Origin: Parendozoicomonas sp. Alg238-R29
GTDB lineage: Bacteria; Pseudomonadota; Gammaproteobacteria; Pseudomonadales; Endozoicomonadaceae
Assembly (NCBI RefSeq): GCF_947331445.1
Contig: NZ_CAMZOG010000006.1
Coordinates: forward strand, 1 to 64,000
Direction: 5' to 3'
DNA length: 64,000 nt
Position 1 is the first letter of the stretch. The number at the start of each line of letters is the position of its first letter. The position numbers were made by a program, and so were the translations under genes. Shown in pieces: positions 49,120 to 58,601 of the stretch. Below the pieces are notes generated by a model that had not been told where the DNA came from, searched no databases, and saw nothing but the letters and a program-made list of their open reading frames with translations.

Positions 49120-49581
49120 TCAGTGACGATTGCGGGGAGTGAACTCCTCCAGTTCCAGCTCTTCCAGTCGAGCCTTTTCCTTGGCCGCTTCCTGGTTCAG
49201 TACATCGGTAAATTCTTCGAATTTCTGTACAGCCTGAGTGGCTTTGGCGTGAGCCTGGCGAGCCTCTTCAAGCTGTCTTTTGCACTCTTCAAGGTGTTCT
49301 TCGGCTTTTTTGATGGCTTCCTGAAGCACCAGATCCTGTTCTCTGAGCTTGGCAACCTTCTGTTTGAGAATGTCGAGGTCAAACTGTTTTACCTCGGTAT
49401 TCATAATATTATCGTAGAGTCTCTGCTCTTCTTGATAACGCCATTCTTTATAGTCAATTAATTCCTGTTTTTTCTTCTCTATATCCTGAACGGCGACTTC
49501 GACCCGATAACGACATTTCCTGACTTCTTCTTCTGCCGACTTTTCCCGGATTCGTTTTATTCGCAACAGGTCGTCCAACAT
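49120..49581 (-). CDS. sctO: T3SS stalk protein SctO
   Basis: This 153-residue protein is almost entirely coiled coil (LLRIKRIREKSAEEEVRKCR onwards, with VAKLREQDLVLQEAIKKAEE). It is the size and type of YscO/FliJ. It sits in the ATPase hexamer centre and links it to the export gate. It lies 11 bases after sctN, as usual. Confidence 0.88.
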   Translation of the reverse strand: MLDDLLRIKRIREKSAEEEVRKCRYRVEVAVQDIEKKKQELIDYKEWRYQEEQRLYDNIMNTEVKQFDLDILKQKVAKLREQDLVLQEAIKKAEEHLEECKRQLEEARQAHAKATQAVQKFEEFTDVLNQEAAKEKARLEELELEEFTPRNRH

Positions 49582-49592
49582 GTTTCAGAACC

Positions 49593-50933
49593 TTAACGAA
49601 TCAGCTGGTGCAACTGCTGAACTGTGGTATTAAAGTCAGACAGTTCGTCAGTGCGCTGTTTGAGAAATGTCCGGATAGACTCAATCTTGTCCAGTGCCTG
49701 GTCAGCCAAAGGGTCCGTACCCTGTTTGTATTCGCCGACTTTAACCAGCAGCTCGATCTCTTCGAATTTGGCCATTAACTCCCTGACTTTACCAGCGGAA
49801 CCAATATGGTCCTTATCCACAATGTTGTTCATAACCCGGCTGGCAGACGCGAGAACATCAATAGCTGGGTAATGGTTTGCTGCGGCCAGCTTTCTGGACA
49901 AGATAATGTGCCCATCAAGGATGGACCGCGTTTCGTCAGCTACGGGTTCTGACATATCGTCACCTTCCACAAGTACGGTATAGAGGGCGGTGATTGATCC
50001 TTTATCAGACATTCCGGCTCTTTCCATCAGTTTTGGCAAAGTTGCGAAAACCGAAGGAGGGAAACCTCGACGAGTAGGAGGTTCACCAGCTGCCAGACCT
50101 ATTTCCCGCTGGGCACGAGCAAAACGAGTTACGGAATCCATGAGTAGTAAAACTCGTTTACCCTGGTCACGAAAGAATTCAGCAACGGCTGTGGCTGTGT
50201 AGGCGGCTTTAGCCCGCTCCATGGAAGACTTATCTGAAGTGGCAACAATGGTGACCGATTTTTTAATACCTTCCGGCCCCAGATCATGTTCCAGAAATTC
50301 TCTTAATTCCCGTCCCCGTTCACCGATCAGGGCGAGAACGGTGACGTCCACTTCGGCACCTTTCACTAACATGGAGAGAAGGGTGGACTTACCACCACCG
50401 GCCGCCGCGAAGATACCCATTCGTTGGCCTTCACCGCAGGTCAGAATACCATCCAGTACCCGTAGCCCCAGAGGAAGAGGTTGATCAATGATTTTACGGG
50501 TCAAGGGGTCTGGAGCGTTGGCATAAACCGGATACCAGGCCTCAGGATTGATTTGTTCATCTGGGTCAGCATGAAGTTGGCGCCCCATGCCATCAAGTAC
50601 TTTCCCAAGAAGATGCGAGCCAACGGCTACATGATGTACCCGGCCAGTGGGAATTACTTCAGTATTGGAAGAAATACCCAGCATATCTCCCAGTGGGGTA
50701 AGAACCGCATCATAACCTTCAAAGCCAACCACTTCGGCGTAGTTCATATCATCTTCGCCGGGAGTGAAGAGCTCACAGAGTTCGCCGATTTTGACCCCGG
50801 GAACTGCGGCTTTGATAATCATCCCCTGAACTTCGGTAACCCGGCCGCGAATATCGACCAGTCGGCTGCCATCTACCGCGTTCTGGAGGGCATCTGTTAG
50901 ATAATCGAGTGCATCGCTATCGCTCAAGGTCAA
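49593..50933 (-). CDS. sctN: T3SS ATPase SctN
   Basis: This 446-residue protein has the P-loop AAAGGGKST (about 176-184), Walker [19 protein letters not shown] (about 261-278), the [18 protein letters not shown] region, and the C-terminal [14 protein letters not shown]. The hexamer unfolds and releases substrates from chaperones at the base of the injectisome. It is the first gene of the structural operon. A terminator precedes it, so it has its own promoter in 50934-51028. Confidence 0.95.
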   Translation of the reverse strand: MTLSDSDALDYLTDALQNAVDGSRLVDIRGRVTEVQGMIIKAAVPGVKIGELCELFTPGEDDMNYAEVVGFEGYDAVLTPLGDMLGISSNTEVIPTGRVHHVAVGSHLLGKVLDGMGRQLHADPDEQINPEAWYPVYANAPDPLTRKIIDQPLPLGLRVLDGILTCGEGQRMGIFAAAGGGKSTLLSMLVKGAEVDVTVLALIGERGRELREFLEHDLGPEGIKKSVTIVATSDKSSMERAKAAYTATAVAEFFRDQGKRVLLLMDSVTRFARAQREIGLAAGEPPTRRGFPPSVFATLPKLMERAGMSDKGSITALYTVLVEGDDMSEPVADETRSILDGHIILSRKLAAANHYPAIDVLASASRVMNNIVDKDHIGSAGKVRELMAKFEEIELLVKVGEYKQGTDPLADQALDKIESIRTFLKQRTDELSDFNTTVQQLHQLIR

Positions 50934-51028
50934 ACTCCCTGTGACCAGTTCACTACAGGCCTTCTCTCAGTGTAGAAAAGCCATCACTATTGAATCGGCA
51001 GAGGGCTGAACTGGGTGAGGACAGGCTA

Positions 51029-51056
51029 CAAAAAAAGAACGCCCCGGCGGGGCGTT
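51029..51056 (-). terminator. Terminator between the chaperone gene and sctN
   Basis: AACGCCCC-GGC-GGGGCGTT (51038-51056) is a perfect 8-base stem followed on the minus strand by seven T. It ends the chaperone transcript 33 bases after its stop, and so insulates sctN from it. Confidence 0.88.
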
Positions 51057-51089
51057 ATGAGTGGGGAATCTGTTCTTTTAACTGCTGGC

Positions 51090-51605
51090 TTAAACCATGA
51101 TACCCATGCCACCATCAGGTTGGGGAGGCTGGCCGCCACCACTTGGGTTTGAACCGCCAGACGCTGGTGGCTGTTGTCCGGTACCATCGCTCTGAGTGTT
51201 GCTGGCTTCCTGCACAACCCACTCAAGTGTGTTCACGAATTTCTCCAGATTGGATTCAAATGCGCCGTAATCTATGGCCGCAGTCATAGACCGGATCAAC
51301 AGGACTTCGGTCTTATCGTGATTAAGGGAAAGATAGGCACCCTGCATGCTGTGGTGCTGAAGGTTGATAAAGAGTAGCTTTTCAAACAGTGCCACTTTAT
51401 CTTCGCAGGCAGCGTGGGATTCAACAGGCTTAACGGCAGAGACGAATACCAAGGCTTCGTCTTCTTCCAGATATTCCATGTTGACAATAAGTGTGTCATC
51501 AAAGCAGAGGCCACAGGCTCCGTGCTCGTTCAGCTTTAATTCACCAAGGCCAATACCCTCGGCAAAGCGCTGCAGGTTCTCTTCGACATTTTGCCGATGG
51601 GACAT
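51090..51605 (-). CDS. CesT/Tir-type T3SS chaperone
   Basis: This 171-residue protein has the chaperone fold of CesT family at 1-130: NLQRFAEGIGLGELKLNEHG, then LCFDDTLIVNMEYLEEDEAL and LFEKLLFINLQHHSMQGAYL. The last 40 residues are a Gly/Pro/Ser-rich tail (QQPPASGGSNPSGGGQPPQP) not typical of the family. It should bind an effector or translocator in the cytoplasm. It lies just upstream of the structural operon but has its own terminator. Confidence 0.85.
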   Translation of the reverse strand: MSHRQNVEENLQRFAEGIGLGELKLNEHGACGLCFDDTLIVNMEYLEEDEALVFVSAVKPVESHAACEDKVALFEKLLFINLQHHSMQGAYLSLNHDKTEVLLIRSMTAAIDYGAFESNLEKFVNTLEWVVQEASNTQSDGTGQQPPASGGSNPSGGGQPPQPDGGMGIMV

Positions 51606-51704
51606 GGGCGAAATCCTCCCTGGCTTCTCTTATGTCCAATATCTTGTTTTGAACGGGTTACCTGACAGCCATGTGTTATGCAGGTCTTAGTAGAAGTTAA
51701 GCAT

Positions 51705-51733
51705 AAAAAAGGCGGACACAAGTCCGCCTTTTT
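51705..51733. terminator. Terminator of the thiolase gene
   Basis: GGCGGAC-ACAA-GTCCGCC (51711-51728), flanked by AAAAAA and TTTTT, works in both directions. It lies between the thiolase gene and the chaperone gene, both leftward, and so ends the thiolase transcript. Confidence 0.88.
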
Positions 51734-51824
51734 CAGGAATGCTGTCATAACTGAAGTTATGACAGAAAGTCGTGCATTGCTGTCATTTTCTCAGAAGTAA
51801 AAGTCAGCAAGTTACGCAAAGCTG

Positions 51825-53135
51825 TCAGGGGCGTTCCAGAATGGCTGTAATGCCCAAGCCGCCTGCTGCACAAACGGAAATCAAACCACGACCGGAACCT
51901 TTTTGTTCCAGAAGTTTTGCCAGTGTTGCAATGATACGGCCACCGGTCGCTGCGAATGGGTGGCCAGTTGCCAGAGAGCTTCCATTAACATTGAGCTTGC
52001 TGCGATCGATTGAGCCAAGCGCTTGGTCACGGCCCAGTTTCTCCTTACAGAACTCATCGCTTTCCCAGCATTTCAGGGTTGCCAGAACCTGGGCGGCAAA
52101 GGCTTCATGGATTTCATAGAAATCGAAATCCTGCAGAGTCAGGCCTGCTTTATCCAACATCTTTGGAACAGCATAAGCAGGAGCCAACAACAGGCCTTCT
52201 TTATCGCTGTTTTCCTTACCAAAGAAATCAACACCGGCAGTTTCACAGAAGGTCAGATAAGCACGAACTGGCAGGTTGTGCTCAGCAGCCCATTCTTCGC
52301 TGGCCAGCAGTACAACAGAGGCGCCATCGGTCAGGTTGGAGCTGTTGGCAGCTGTGAGAGTGCCTTTACCGCTTTTCCTGTCGAAAGCGGGCTTCAATGA
52401 GGAGAGCTTTTCCAGAGATGTGTCTGGGCGCATAGTGTTGTCGCGCTCAAGCCCCAGATAAGGTGTTACCAGATCATCAAAGAAGCCGTCCATATAGGCT
52501 TTATTCAGGTTCTGGTGGCTGTTAAACGCCATTTCATCCTGCTCGTCCCGTGGGATTCCCCACTCTTTGGCAGTGATTTCGGTATGACCACCCATAGACA
52601 ACTTGGTACGAGGCTCTCCATTGGATGGAACCAGGGGGGCCAGATGGCGCAGACGCAGACGGCTGGCAACCTTCAGGCGCTCGCCGTTGGTCTTGCAGCG
52701 GTTCAGGTCCAGCAGGATTTTACGTAAACCTTCGTTAACACCAATTGGAGCATCGGAAGTGGTGTCGGAGCCACCGGCAATACCGCATTCGATCTGACCA
52801 AGAGCGATTTTATTGGCAACCAGAATGGCTGCTTCCAAACCTGTGCCACAGGCTTGCTGAATGTCATAAGCCGGTGTTTTAGGATCAAGAGCAGTGCTCA
52901 GTACCGATTCGCGGGTCAGGTTGAAATCCCGTGAATGCTTGATAACGGCACCGGCAACCACTTCACCAATCTGTTCGCCCTGAAGGTTGTAACGATTGAC
53001 CAAACCATTAAGAGCTGCGGTCAGCATATCCTGGTTGCTGGCATGGGAGTAAGCGGAATTCGAGCGAGCAAAGGGAAGACGGTTGCCCCCGATAATTGCA
53101 ACTCTTCTTACGGTCTGTCTCTCGTTATGAGCCAT
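51825..53135 (-). CDS. Acetyl-CoA C-acyltransferase (thiolase, FadI/FadA2 type)
   Basis: The start is placed at ATG 53135 (AGGA site; 436 residues); ATG 53159 is an alternative. The catalytic cysteine is in IQQACGTGLEAAILVANKIA (about 96). The other catalytic residues are in IHEAFAAQVLATLKC, SLATGHPFAATGGRIIATLA (His) and SVCAAGGLG (second Cys). It splits 3-oxoacyl-CoA or joins acetyl-CoA units. It is divergent from an unusual long FabG, next to AraC and MaoC genes, so it probably belongs to a beta-oxidation or acyl-synthesis unit. Confidence 0.88.
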   Translation of the reverse strand: MAHNERQTVRRVAIIGGNRLPFARSNSAYSHASNQDMLTAALNGLVNRYNLQGEQIGEVVAGAVIKHSRDFNLTRESVLSTALDPKTPAYDIQQACGTGLEAAILVANKIALGQIECGIAGGSDTTSDAPIGVNEGLRKILLDLNRCKTNGERLKVASRLRLRHLAPLVPSNGEPRTKLSMGGHTEITAKEWGIPRDEQDEMAFNSHQNLNKAYMDGFFDDLVTPYLGLERDNTMRPDTSLEKLSSLKPAFDRKSGKGTLTAANSSNLTDGASVVLLASEEWAAEHNLPVRAYLTFCETAGVDFFGKENSDKEGLLLAPAYAVPKMLDKAGLTLQDFDFYEIHEAFAAQVLATLKCWESDEFCKEKLGRDQALGSIDRSKLNVNGSSLATGHPFAATGGRIIATLAKLLEQKGSGRGLISVCAAGGLGITAILERP

Positions 53136-53327
53136 GGCTTGTCCTGCTTTGCGGTTCATCTTATTGTGTGGGACGCAGTGTATAGTGCGTGATTATGCTC
53201 ACATTGGCTATTCTGACCTCTCTCCGCTCTCGGTGTGTCAATTCACTGGAGCGAAGCCTCTGCTCAAATAGCCGCCAATGAGCGCAGGCCTGTACACCTC
53301 GCAATATAATAAGGGAGTAAAAATACA

Positions 53328-54749
53328 ATGTCCGATAGATATCAGAAGATAGCGACATCTCCATTTGGCAAAAGCCTGTTCAGCAGCCTTGGCCTGCCTA
53401 CACCAGTTGAGCTGGATCGTCAGGACGATGCAGCTGCTGATTTTGTAAAAGGCAAAGTGCTGGTTGGTGCCGCGGTTGGTTCTTCCCTGCTGGATGTTGT
53501 TGCAAAAACTCTGTCCGATTCCAGTGCTGAAATCTGCTGTCAGGCAAGCGCTGCCACAGCTTCTGACGTTGTGAAGGCTGCTGAAGCCGCTGGCAAAAAG
53601 GTTACTCAAGTCAGCACTGGTCGTGAGGATGTTACCAAATTCAAAGGTTTGGTATTTGACGCTACAGGTATTAGCTCAACGTCTGAATTACGTGCTCTCC
53701 ACGAATTCTTTAGCCCTGTTGTTCGCAAGATGGCTAACTCTGGTCGTATTGTTGTGCTGGGTCTGGCCATGGAAGATTGCGCCAGCGTTTCTCAGGCTGC
53801 TTCTATGCGTTCACTGGAAGGTTTCACCCGAAGCCTCGGCAAAGAGGTTGGTAAGAAGGGCACCACTGTTCAGCTGATTTACGTGAGTAAAGGTGCTGAA
53901 GCTCAGCTGGAATCGCCATTGCGCTTCTGTCTCTCTCCACGTTCTGCATATGTTTCTGCGCAGGTTCTGAAAGTTTCTAACGGCACAGAAACTACTGCTA
54001 TTGATTGGGGGCGCCCATTGGCAGATAAAGTCGTTCTGGTAACTGGTGCTTCCCGTGGTATCGGTGAGTCTATTGCTGAAGTTATGGCTCGAGACGGTGC
54101 AAAAGTAGTTTGCCTGGATGTACCACAAGCTAAGGAAGGCTTGGATAAAGTTGCTGCCCGTTTGGGTGGGACAGCCATTGCTGTAGATATCACTGCTGCT
54201 GATGCGCCTAAGACTATTGCGGATGCTCTTGAAAAAGATTTTGGTGGAGTGGATGTTGTTGTTCACAACGCCGGTGTTACCCGGGATAAAACTCTCGGCA
54301 ATATGAAGGCTGACTGGTGGGATATGGTTATTGATATCAACCTGTCTTCCGAGGAGCGCATTAACGATGAGCTTCTTGAGCGTAATCTGCTGCGCGAAAA
54401 TGGTCGTATTATCTGCGTATCTTCCATGAGCGGTATTGCCGGTAACTTTGGCCAGACCAACTATGCCGTTTCCAAAGCTGGTGTGATTGGTTATGTGCAG
54501 GCTATGGCTGCACCTCTGGCTGAAAAGAAAATCACTATTAATGCGGTTGCTCCTGGGTTTATTGAAACTCAGATGACAGCTGCGATTCCTCTGATGACCC
54601 GTGAAGTTGGCCGTCGGATGAACTCTTTGTCTCAGGGGGGGCAGCCTCAGGATGTGGCAGAAGCTATTGCTTTCTTTGCTAGTCCAGCTTCCACGGGTGT
54701 GAATGGCAATGTGATTCGTGTTTGTGGACAGTCTCTGCTCGGCGCTTAA
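53328..54749 (+). CDS. High-molecular-weight FabG-type reductase (FabG4-like)
   Basis: This 473-residue protein is about twice the normal FabG length. The first 210 residues are a degenerate Rossmann-like domain without the TGxxxGIG motif. The C-terminal SDR domain has VLVTGASRGIGESIAEVMAR, then HNAGVTRD, and the catalytic Ser/Tyr/Lys in ICVSSMSGIAGNFGQTNYAV and SKAG. It reduces 3-oxoacyl substrates with NAD(P)H. It is divergent from the thiolase gene and followed by a terminator. The two-domain layout is that of mycobacterial FabG4. Confidence 0.9.
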   Translation: MSDRYQKIATSPFGKSLFSSLGLPTPVELDRQDDAAADFVKGKVLVGAAVGSSLLDVVAKTLSDSSAEICCQASAATASDVVKAAEAAGKKVTQVSTGREDVTKFKGLVFDATGISSTSELRALHEFFSPVVRKMANSGRIVVLGLAMEDCASVSQAASMRSLEGFTRSLGKEVGKKGTTVQLIYVSKGAEAQLESPLRFCLSPRSAYVSAQVLKVSNGTETTAIDWGRPLADKVVLVTGASRGIGESIAEVMARDGAKVVCLDVPQAKEGLDKVAARLGGTAIAVDITAADAPKTIADALEKDFGGVDVVVHNAGVTRDKTLGNMKADWWDMVIDINLSSEERINDELLERNLLRENGRIICVSSMSGIAGNFGQTNYAVSKAGVIGYVQAMAAPLAEKKITINAVAPGFIETQMTAAIPLMTREVGRRMNSLSQGGQPQDVAEAIAFFASPASTGVNGNVIRVCGQSLLGA

Positions 54750-54772
54750 TTACCGGGGTGGTGACGTTCAAA

Positions 54773-54806
54773 AATAAACCCGGCAATTGCCGGGTTTATT
54801 TTTTAT
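54773..54806. terminator. Bidirectional terminator
   Basis: AATAAACCCGGC-AATT-GCCGGGTTTATT (54773-54800) is a perfect 12-base stem flanked by A and T runs. It separates the convergent FabG-type gene and the AraC-type gene. Confidence 0.9.
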
Positions 54807-54819
54807 AGGGAATGAATTA

Positions 54820-55854
54820 TCAAACTGTACTGAGCTGACGGCCCGTATGTTTTTTACTTTTCCGATATTCGATAGGGGTCATATCTGTCCAGCGTTTAAA
54901 CGCTCGGTAGAACGTGCTGGGCTCGGAAAAGCCTGTTAGATAAACAATCTCATCAATGGATTCTTCTGTTCTGGATAGCAGTTGTTTTGCCAAATTGCAG
55001 CGGTAGTTTGCCAGTAAATGGTTAAAGCTGGTGCCGGCATCGGCCAAGCGGCTACGCAAAGAGCGTGCAGTCATATCCAGGCGTTCCGATACGTTTTCCA
55101 GACTGACTTCCCCGGAGTCCAGTAATTCGCCAATAATACGGTTAACGTCAACAATAATATCCTGCTTTTCCAGACGGGCAATCTGTTCCAATGCAACCTG
55201 TTCGTGCGCTTTCATCAGCTCAGGTTCAGCGTGCTGGGATGGGAAGTGCAGAATATTAATACTGAATTCAATAGTGTTTTGTTCGCCGTTAAAAATAACC
55301 GGGCAGCCAAAAACTTCTGAGTATTCGTTGTTGTCACCTTCTGCACCAGCATGGGTTACAGTCACCGATAGAGGCTTAAAGCTGTCCTGAGTCAGATGAC
55401 TGAAGAAGCGTATAGCACCCAGTAAAATAGCATCGGTCAGATGGCGCATATCCTGACGATTTTCGCTAGTGGAGCCAATGCTGAAAATACAACTGCCTCC
55501 TTCGCGTTCAACTTTGGCGGTGACAGCATCGCTTAACAGACGTTGATAGTTCAGAGCCCGGTTTAAACCTTCTTCAAAGGTAGGGCTGCTGAGAAATAAA
55601 TACTCGATAACCTGTCCCCGGAAAACAGGAATGTTTTGTCCGAGGTGGAGGCCAATATGCTTGTCGCCGGTTACATCTTCACAGGCTTGCCAGAAGATGG
55701 TCTGGGCATCGTGTGGAGTACGTACCTGTGGATCTTCAATATGACGGCGGGTGATACCGCAGCGCTCGTAAATAGCACTGGCATCGATTCCGGCATTAAT
55801 AAAGCCCTGATGAGCCATTTTTACCAGAATGCCTGCATCTCTCAGCTCGCTCAT
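54820..55854 (-). CDS. AraC-family regulator
   Basis: This 344-residue protein has an N-terminal arabinose-binding-like domain of the OruR/ArgR kind (about 15-200; VRTPHDAQTIFWQACEDVTG, GLHLGQNIPVFRGQVIEYLF). The C-terminal AraC HTH (about 245-335) reads SLENVSERLDMTARSLRSRL and IDEIVYLTGFSEPSTFYRAF. It lies between the thiolase/FabG pair and the MaoC gene and probably controls them in response to a fatty-acid or related ligand. The 231 bases upstream contain the divergent promoter region. Confidence 0.88.
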   Translation of the reverse strand: MSELRDAGILVKMAHQGFINAGIDASAIYERCGITRRHIEDPQVRTPHDAQTIFWQACEDVTGDKHIGLHLGQNIPVFRGQVIEYLFLSSPTFEEGLNRALNYQRLLSDAVTAKVEREGGSCIFSIGSTSENRQDMRHLTDAILLGAIRFFSHLTQDSFKPLSVTVTHAGAEGDNNEYSEVFGCPVIFNGEQNTIEFSINILHFPSQHAEPELMKAHEQVALEQIARLEKQDIIVDVNRIIGELLDSGEVSLENVSERLDMTARSLRSRLADAGTSFNHLLANYRCNLAKQLLSRTEESIDEIVYLTGFSEPSTFYRAFKRWTDMTPIEYRKSKKHTGRQLSTV

Positions 55855-56085
55855 AAATCACAGCCCTACTGGAGTTGTTCTTTTTGATGGGAATATCTGC
55901 AGAAGCAGTAGTGCCCGTTATTATTTTCTCCCGAGGGGCTATCTTAGAGGTGATTGACTCTGGTGACAATGTAATAAATGTTTTCTGTCACTGACGATTG
56001 GTCGCTCTGTCGGTTGTCCTTTCTGCCAATGGTTGCCAGAAAGCGCGGAGTAACATGCTGCGGATGAAATAAAAGGATGCCCGAA

Positions 56086-56928
56086 ATGCAAACTCTGGTT
56101 CTTCAAAATTTACCATCCATGTTGTCTTTGTATAGCAAAGCTGCTGTTAAGAAAGGCCATTCTGGAGCTTTGCCAAAGTTGACAATTGCTGTCCCTGGCA
56201 TTCGTGCGGAAAAGGCTGTGGCTAAAAAGTATGACCGCATTTGTCATTTTCCAGAGAGTCGTTTTTTGGCGCCAACTTATCTGCACGTGTTGTCCTTCCC
56301 TCTACACATGCGTTTGATGACTGACCCGACAATGCCTCTAAAGCCAATGGGGCTTGTGCATGTGCGGAATAAAATTAAGCAGTTTCGTCAGGTTGAGCAG
56401 GGTGAGCTCCTTTATATTGAATGTTCGGTTGGAGAGTCCCGGGAGGTCGATGCTGGTCTTGAATTTGATATCCTGACTCGTATCGAAGCATCCGGTGAGC
56501 TGGTGTATGAAGGTTTAAGCACTAACCTGAGTCGCCGCCCTTCAAAATCTTCTGGTGATAAAAAGAAACGTCAGCCGCCTGAACCTTTTGATATCATCCA
56601 AACCTGGTCATTACCTGCTGGGCTTGGTCGTAGCTATGGTGCTGTTTCCGGAGACCGTAACCCAATTCACCTCTGGCCAACAACCGCTAAACTGTTTGGC
56701 TTCAAGCGTCATATTGCCCATGGTATGTGGTCAAAGGCTCGTGTTTTGGCAGCACTGTCAGATCAAATTGGCAACCAGTCATTTGAAATCGATGTGACTT
56801 TTAAAACCCCAGTCTTTCTACCTGCCAAGGTGGAATTCAGTTACACGCAGGAAGAGGCCCAAACCTCTTTCCTTATGCGTTCTACTTCTGGTAAGCCTCA
56901 TCTTGAAGGCAAGCTGACTCTGCTCTAA
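56086..56928 (+). CDS. MaoC-like dehydratase
   Basis: The start at ATG 56086 (280 residues) is preferred because AAAAGG lies 9 bases before it; the ATG at 56077 touches the site. The hotdog fold has the hydratase motif in SYGAVSGDRNPIHLWPTTAK (Asp/His) and HIAHGMWSKARVLAAL. It hydrates or dehydrates enoyl/3-hydroxyacyl thioesters. It completes a set with thiolase and FabG-type reductase. The AraC gene is divergent. Confidence 0.85.
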   Translation: MQTLVLQNLPSMLSLYSKAAVKKGHSGALPKLTIAVPGIRAEKAVAKKYDRICHFPESRFLAPTYLHVLSFPLHMRLMTDPTMPLKPMGLVHVRNKIKQFRQVEQGELLYIECSVGESREVDAGLEFDILTRIEASGELVYEGLSTNLSRRPSKSSGDKKKRQPPEPFDIIQTWSLPAGLGRSYGAVSGDRNPIHLWPTTAKLFGFKRHIAHGMWSKARVLAALSDQIGNQSFEIDVTFKTPVFLPAKVEFSYTQEEAQTSFLMRSTSGKPHLEGKLTLL

Positions 56929-56985
56929 TCCCACCTTAAAATATCTGAACCTGTATAATGCCCTGATTTGATTTCAGGACGCATT

Positions 56986-57480
56986 ATGCAGGAACAGGAC
57001 ATTCGCTGGATGCAGGAAGCATTGGCACTAGCCCGGCTGGGTTCGGCTGTCGGTGAAGTTCCCGTTGGGGCTGTGGTTGTTCATCAGGGCGATATCATTG
57101 GACGGGGTTACAACAGTCCTATCGGTCGCAGCGATCCTTGTGCCCATGCTGAGATTCTTGCTTTACGGGATGCTGCCCAGACTATTGGCAACTACCGGCT
57201 GGTGGATTGTGACCTCTATGTCACCCTCGAACCCTGCAGTATGTGTGCAGGCGCGTTGGTGCATAGTCGTATTCGTCGTTTGGTTTTTGGTGCCTCCGAA
57301 CCCAAAGCTGGTGTGATTTCCAGCCGGGAAAGTATGTTAAGCAAAGATTTTCTCAATCATGTTGTGGAAGTGTCGGAAGGGGTTCTGGCAGAAGAGTGCT
57401 CGGTTATGTTGTCGGAATTTTTCCGCAAGCGGCGCAAGTTAAAGAAGACTGCTCGGCACGCATTGAAAAACAACTCTTAG
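56986..57480 (+). CDS. tadA: tRNA adenosine(34) deaminase TadA
   Basis: The start is ATG 56986 (AGGA 7 bases before; 164 residues, E. coli 167). The deaminase motifs are CAHAEILALRDA (zinc His and catalytic Glu) and LEPCSMCAGALVHSRIRRLV (two zinc cysteines). It converts A34 to inosine in tRNA-Arg. It is convergent with mltF, with a 4-base overlap at their ends, and keeps the tadA-mltF-purL neighbourhood known in Enterobacteria. Confidence 0.95.
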   Translation: MQEQDIRWMQEALALARLGSAVGEVPVGAVVVHQGDIIGRGYNSPIGRSDPCAHAEILALRDAAQTIGNYRLVDCDLYVTLEPCSMCAGALVHSRIRRLVFGASEPKAGVISSRESMLSKDFLNHVVEVSEGVLAEECSVMLSEFFRKRRKLKKTARHALKNNS

Positions 57481-58409
57481 ATCGTAGATGGTGTTGCCTG
57501 ACTGTTGTTGGCAATCGTAGTTGTTCGCCTGGGAGCTTTGTTAGGGGCGTGGGTGGTTAAAATATGGCGATAGTAACGCTGTATATTTCCAACGTATTGA
57601 ACAGATTCTGTACCGCGCGCATAACCAAAACGCGTCTGGCTATGCCATTTAGGATCTTCCAGCTTCAGAAGGTATTCGCTCAGGTGAGCCCAGTCGTCAG
57701 GATTTCCTCCTTTGTTTCTGGTGAGTGTTCTTGCGTCGTACAGATGGCCAATCCCCACATTGTAAGCAGCCAATGCTTGCCAGGTGCGATCCGGTTCCTG
57801 AAGGGTTTCTGGTAAGCGGCTCTTTAATGATTCCAGATAGCGAACGCCGCCACGAACACTCTGTTCGGCATCCAGGCGATTACGAATCCCCATCTCTTTG
57901 GCTGTTGGTAGAGTCAGCATCATCATGCCCCGTACACCCGTCGGTGACTTTGCCTTGGGGTGCCAGTGGGATTCCTGGTAACTGATGGCTGCCACAAGGT
58001 GCCAGTCTATCCGGTGTTCACTGGCAACTTTGCGAAATAAATCGTAGTAACGAGGTAAGCGGCGGTGCATGTGGCTTTCCAGGCTGGCAACTTCGCCCGC
58101 AGTCAGCTCTGTAGAAGATGTTTCCGCAGAAATGTCGGCTGAGGCATAGCTCGTCGATGAGGCATAGTTTGTCGATGAGGCAAGAAAGTATTCCCATTCC
58201 AGCAGGGTCAGATGTAAGGCGTTCTTTCTGGCAACTGGAAAATTTGAGGGAGTATTGGTTTTGCTTCCAGCGCTTAAGCCATACAAGTCACTCTGCTGAG
58301 TCAGAACAACGGTTATGGCAAACGCTAGCAGAGTGAACAGACCGACCCTGATTGCTGCAGGTCGTGACCTTTGTTCTGTAGCAATTATTTCCGCAGCAGT
58401 ACTTCCCAT
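57477..58409 (-). CDS. MltF-type lytic transglycosylase lacking the N-terminal domain
   Basis: This 310-residue protein has an N-terminal membrane anchor (IRVGLFTLLAFAITVVLTQQ, about 21-40) and a Ser/Thr/Ala linker with repeated SSTNYASSTSYAS. The SLT domain is MltF-like: AAISYQESHWHPKAKSPTGV with the catalytic Glu, RGMMMLTLPTAKEMG, LAAYNVGIGHLYDARTLT, and FGYARGTESVQYVGNIQRYY. E. coli MltF is about 518 residues because it has an extra substrate-binding-like domain, which is missing here. The gene sits between tadA and purL, divergent from purL, as in E. coli, so it is the orthologue. Confidence 0.85.
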   Translation of the reverse strand: MGSTAAEIIATEQRSRPAAIRVGLFTLLAFAITVVLTQQSDLYGLSAGSKTNTPSNFPVARKNALHLTLLEWEYFLASSTNYASSTSYASADISAETSSTELTAGEVASLESHMHRRLPRYYDLFRKVASEHRIDWHLVAAISYQESHWHPKAKSPTGVRGMMMLTLPTAKEMGIRNRLDAEQSVRGGVRYLESLKSRLPETLQEPDRTWQALAAYNVGIGHLYDARTLTRNKGGNPDDWAHLSEYLLKLEDPKWHSQTRFGYARGTESVQYVGNIQRYYRHILTTHAPNKAPRRTTTIANNSQATPSTI

Positions 58410-58601
58410 GCCTTTACCCGTAAAGATTCGTTACCTTGTTTGACACGAAATGGCAGTTATAGTTGCTCATACTTATGTCCGGGTTGAAAAGTAGTGAGAA
58501 TGTGGTTTGAGGCAGGGGTTTATGCTGGAGAGACTGCCATGATCCCTGTATTATACGCGCTGCTCGCAAAACTGACCTGAATTTCAAGGATCATGCCTCT
58601 G

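Noticed and set aside
48481-49461. 326-residue plus-strand frame
   Set aside because: Antisense to sctP and sctO; the Phe/Leu-rich composition is the mirror of Glu/Lys coiled coils.
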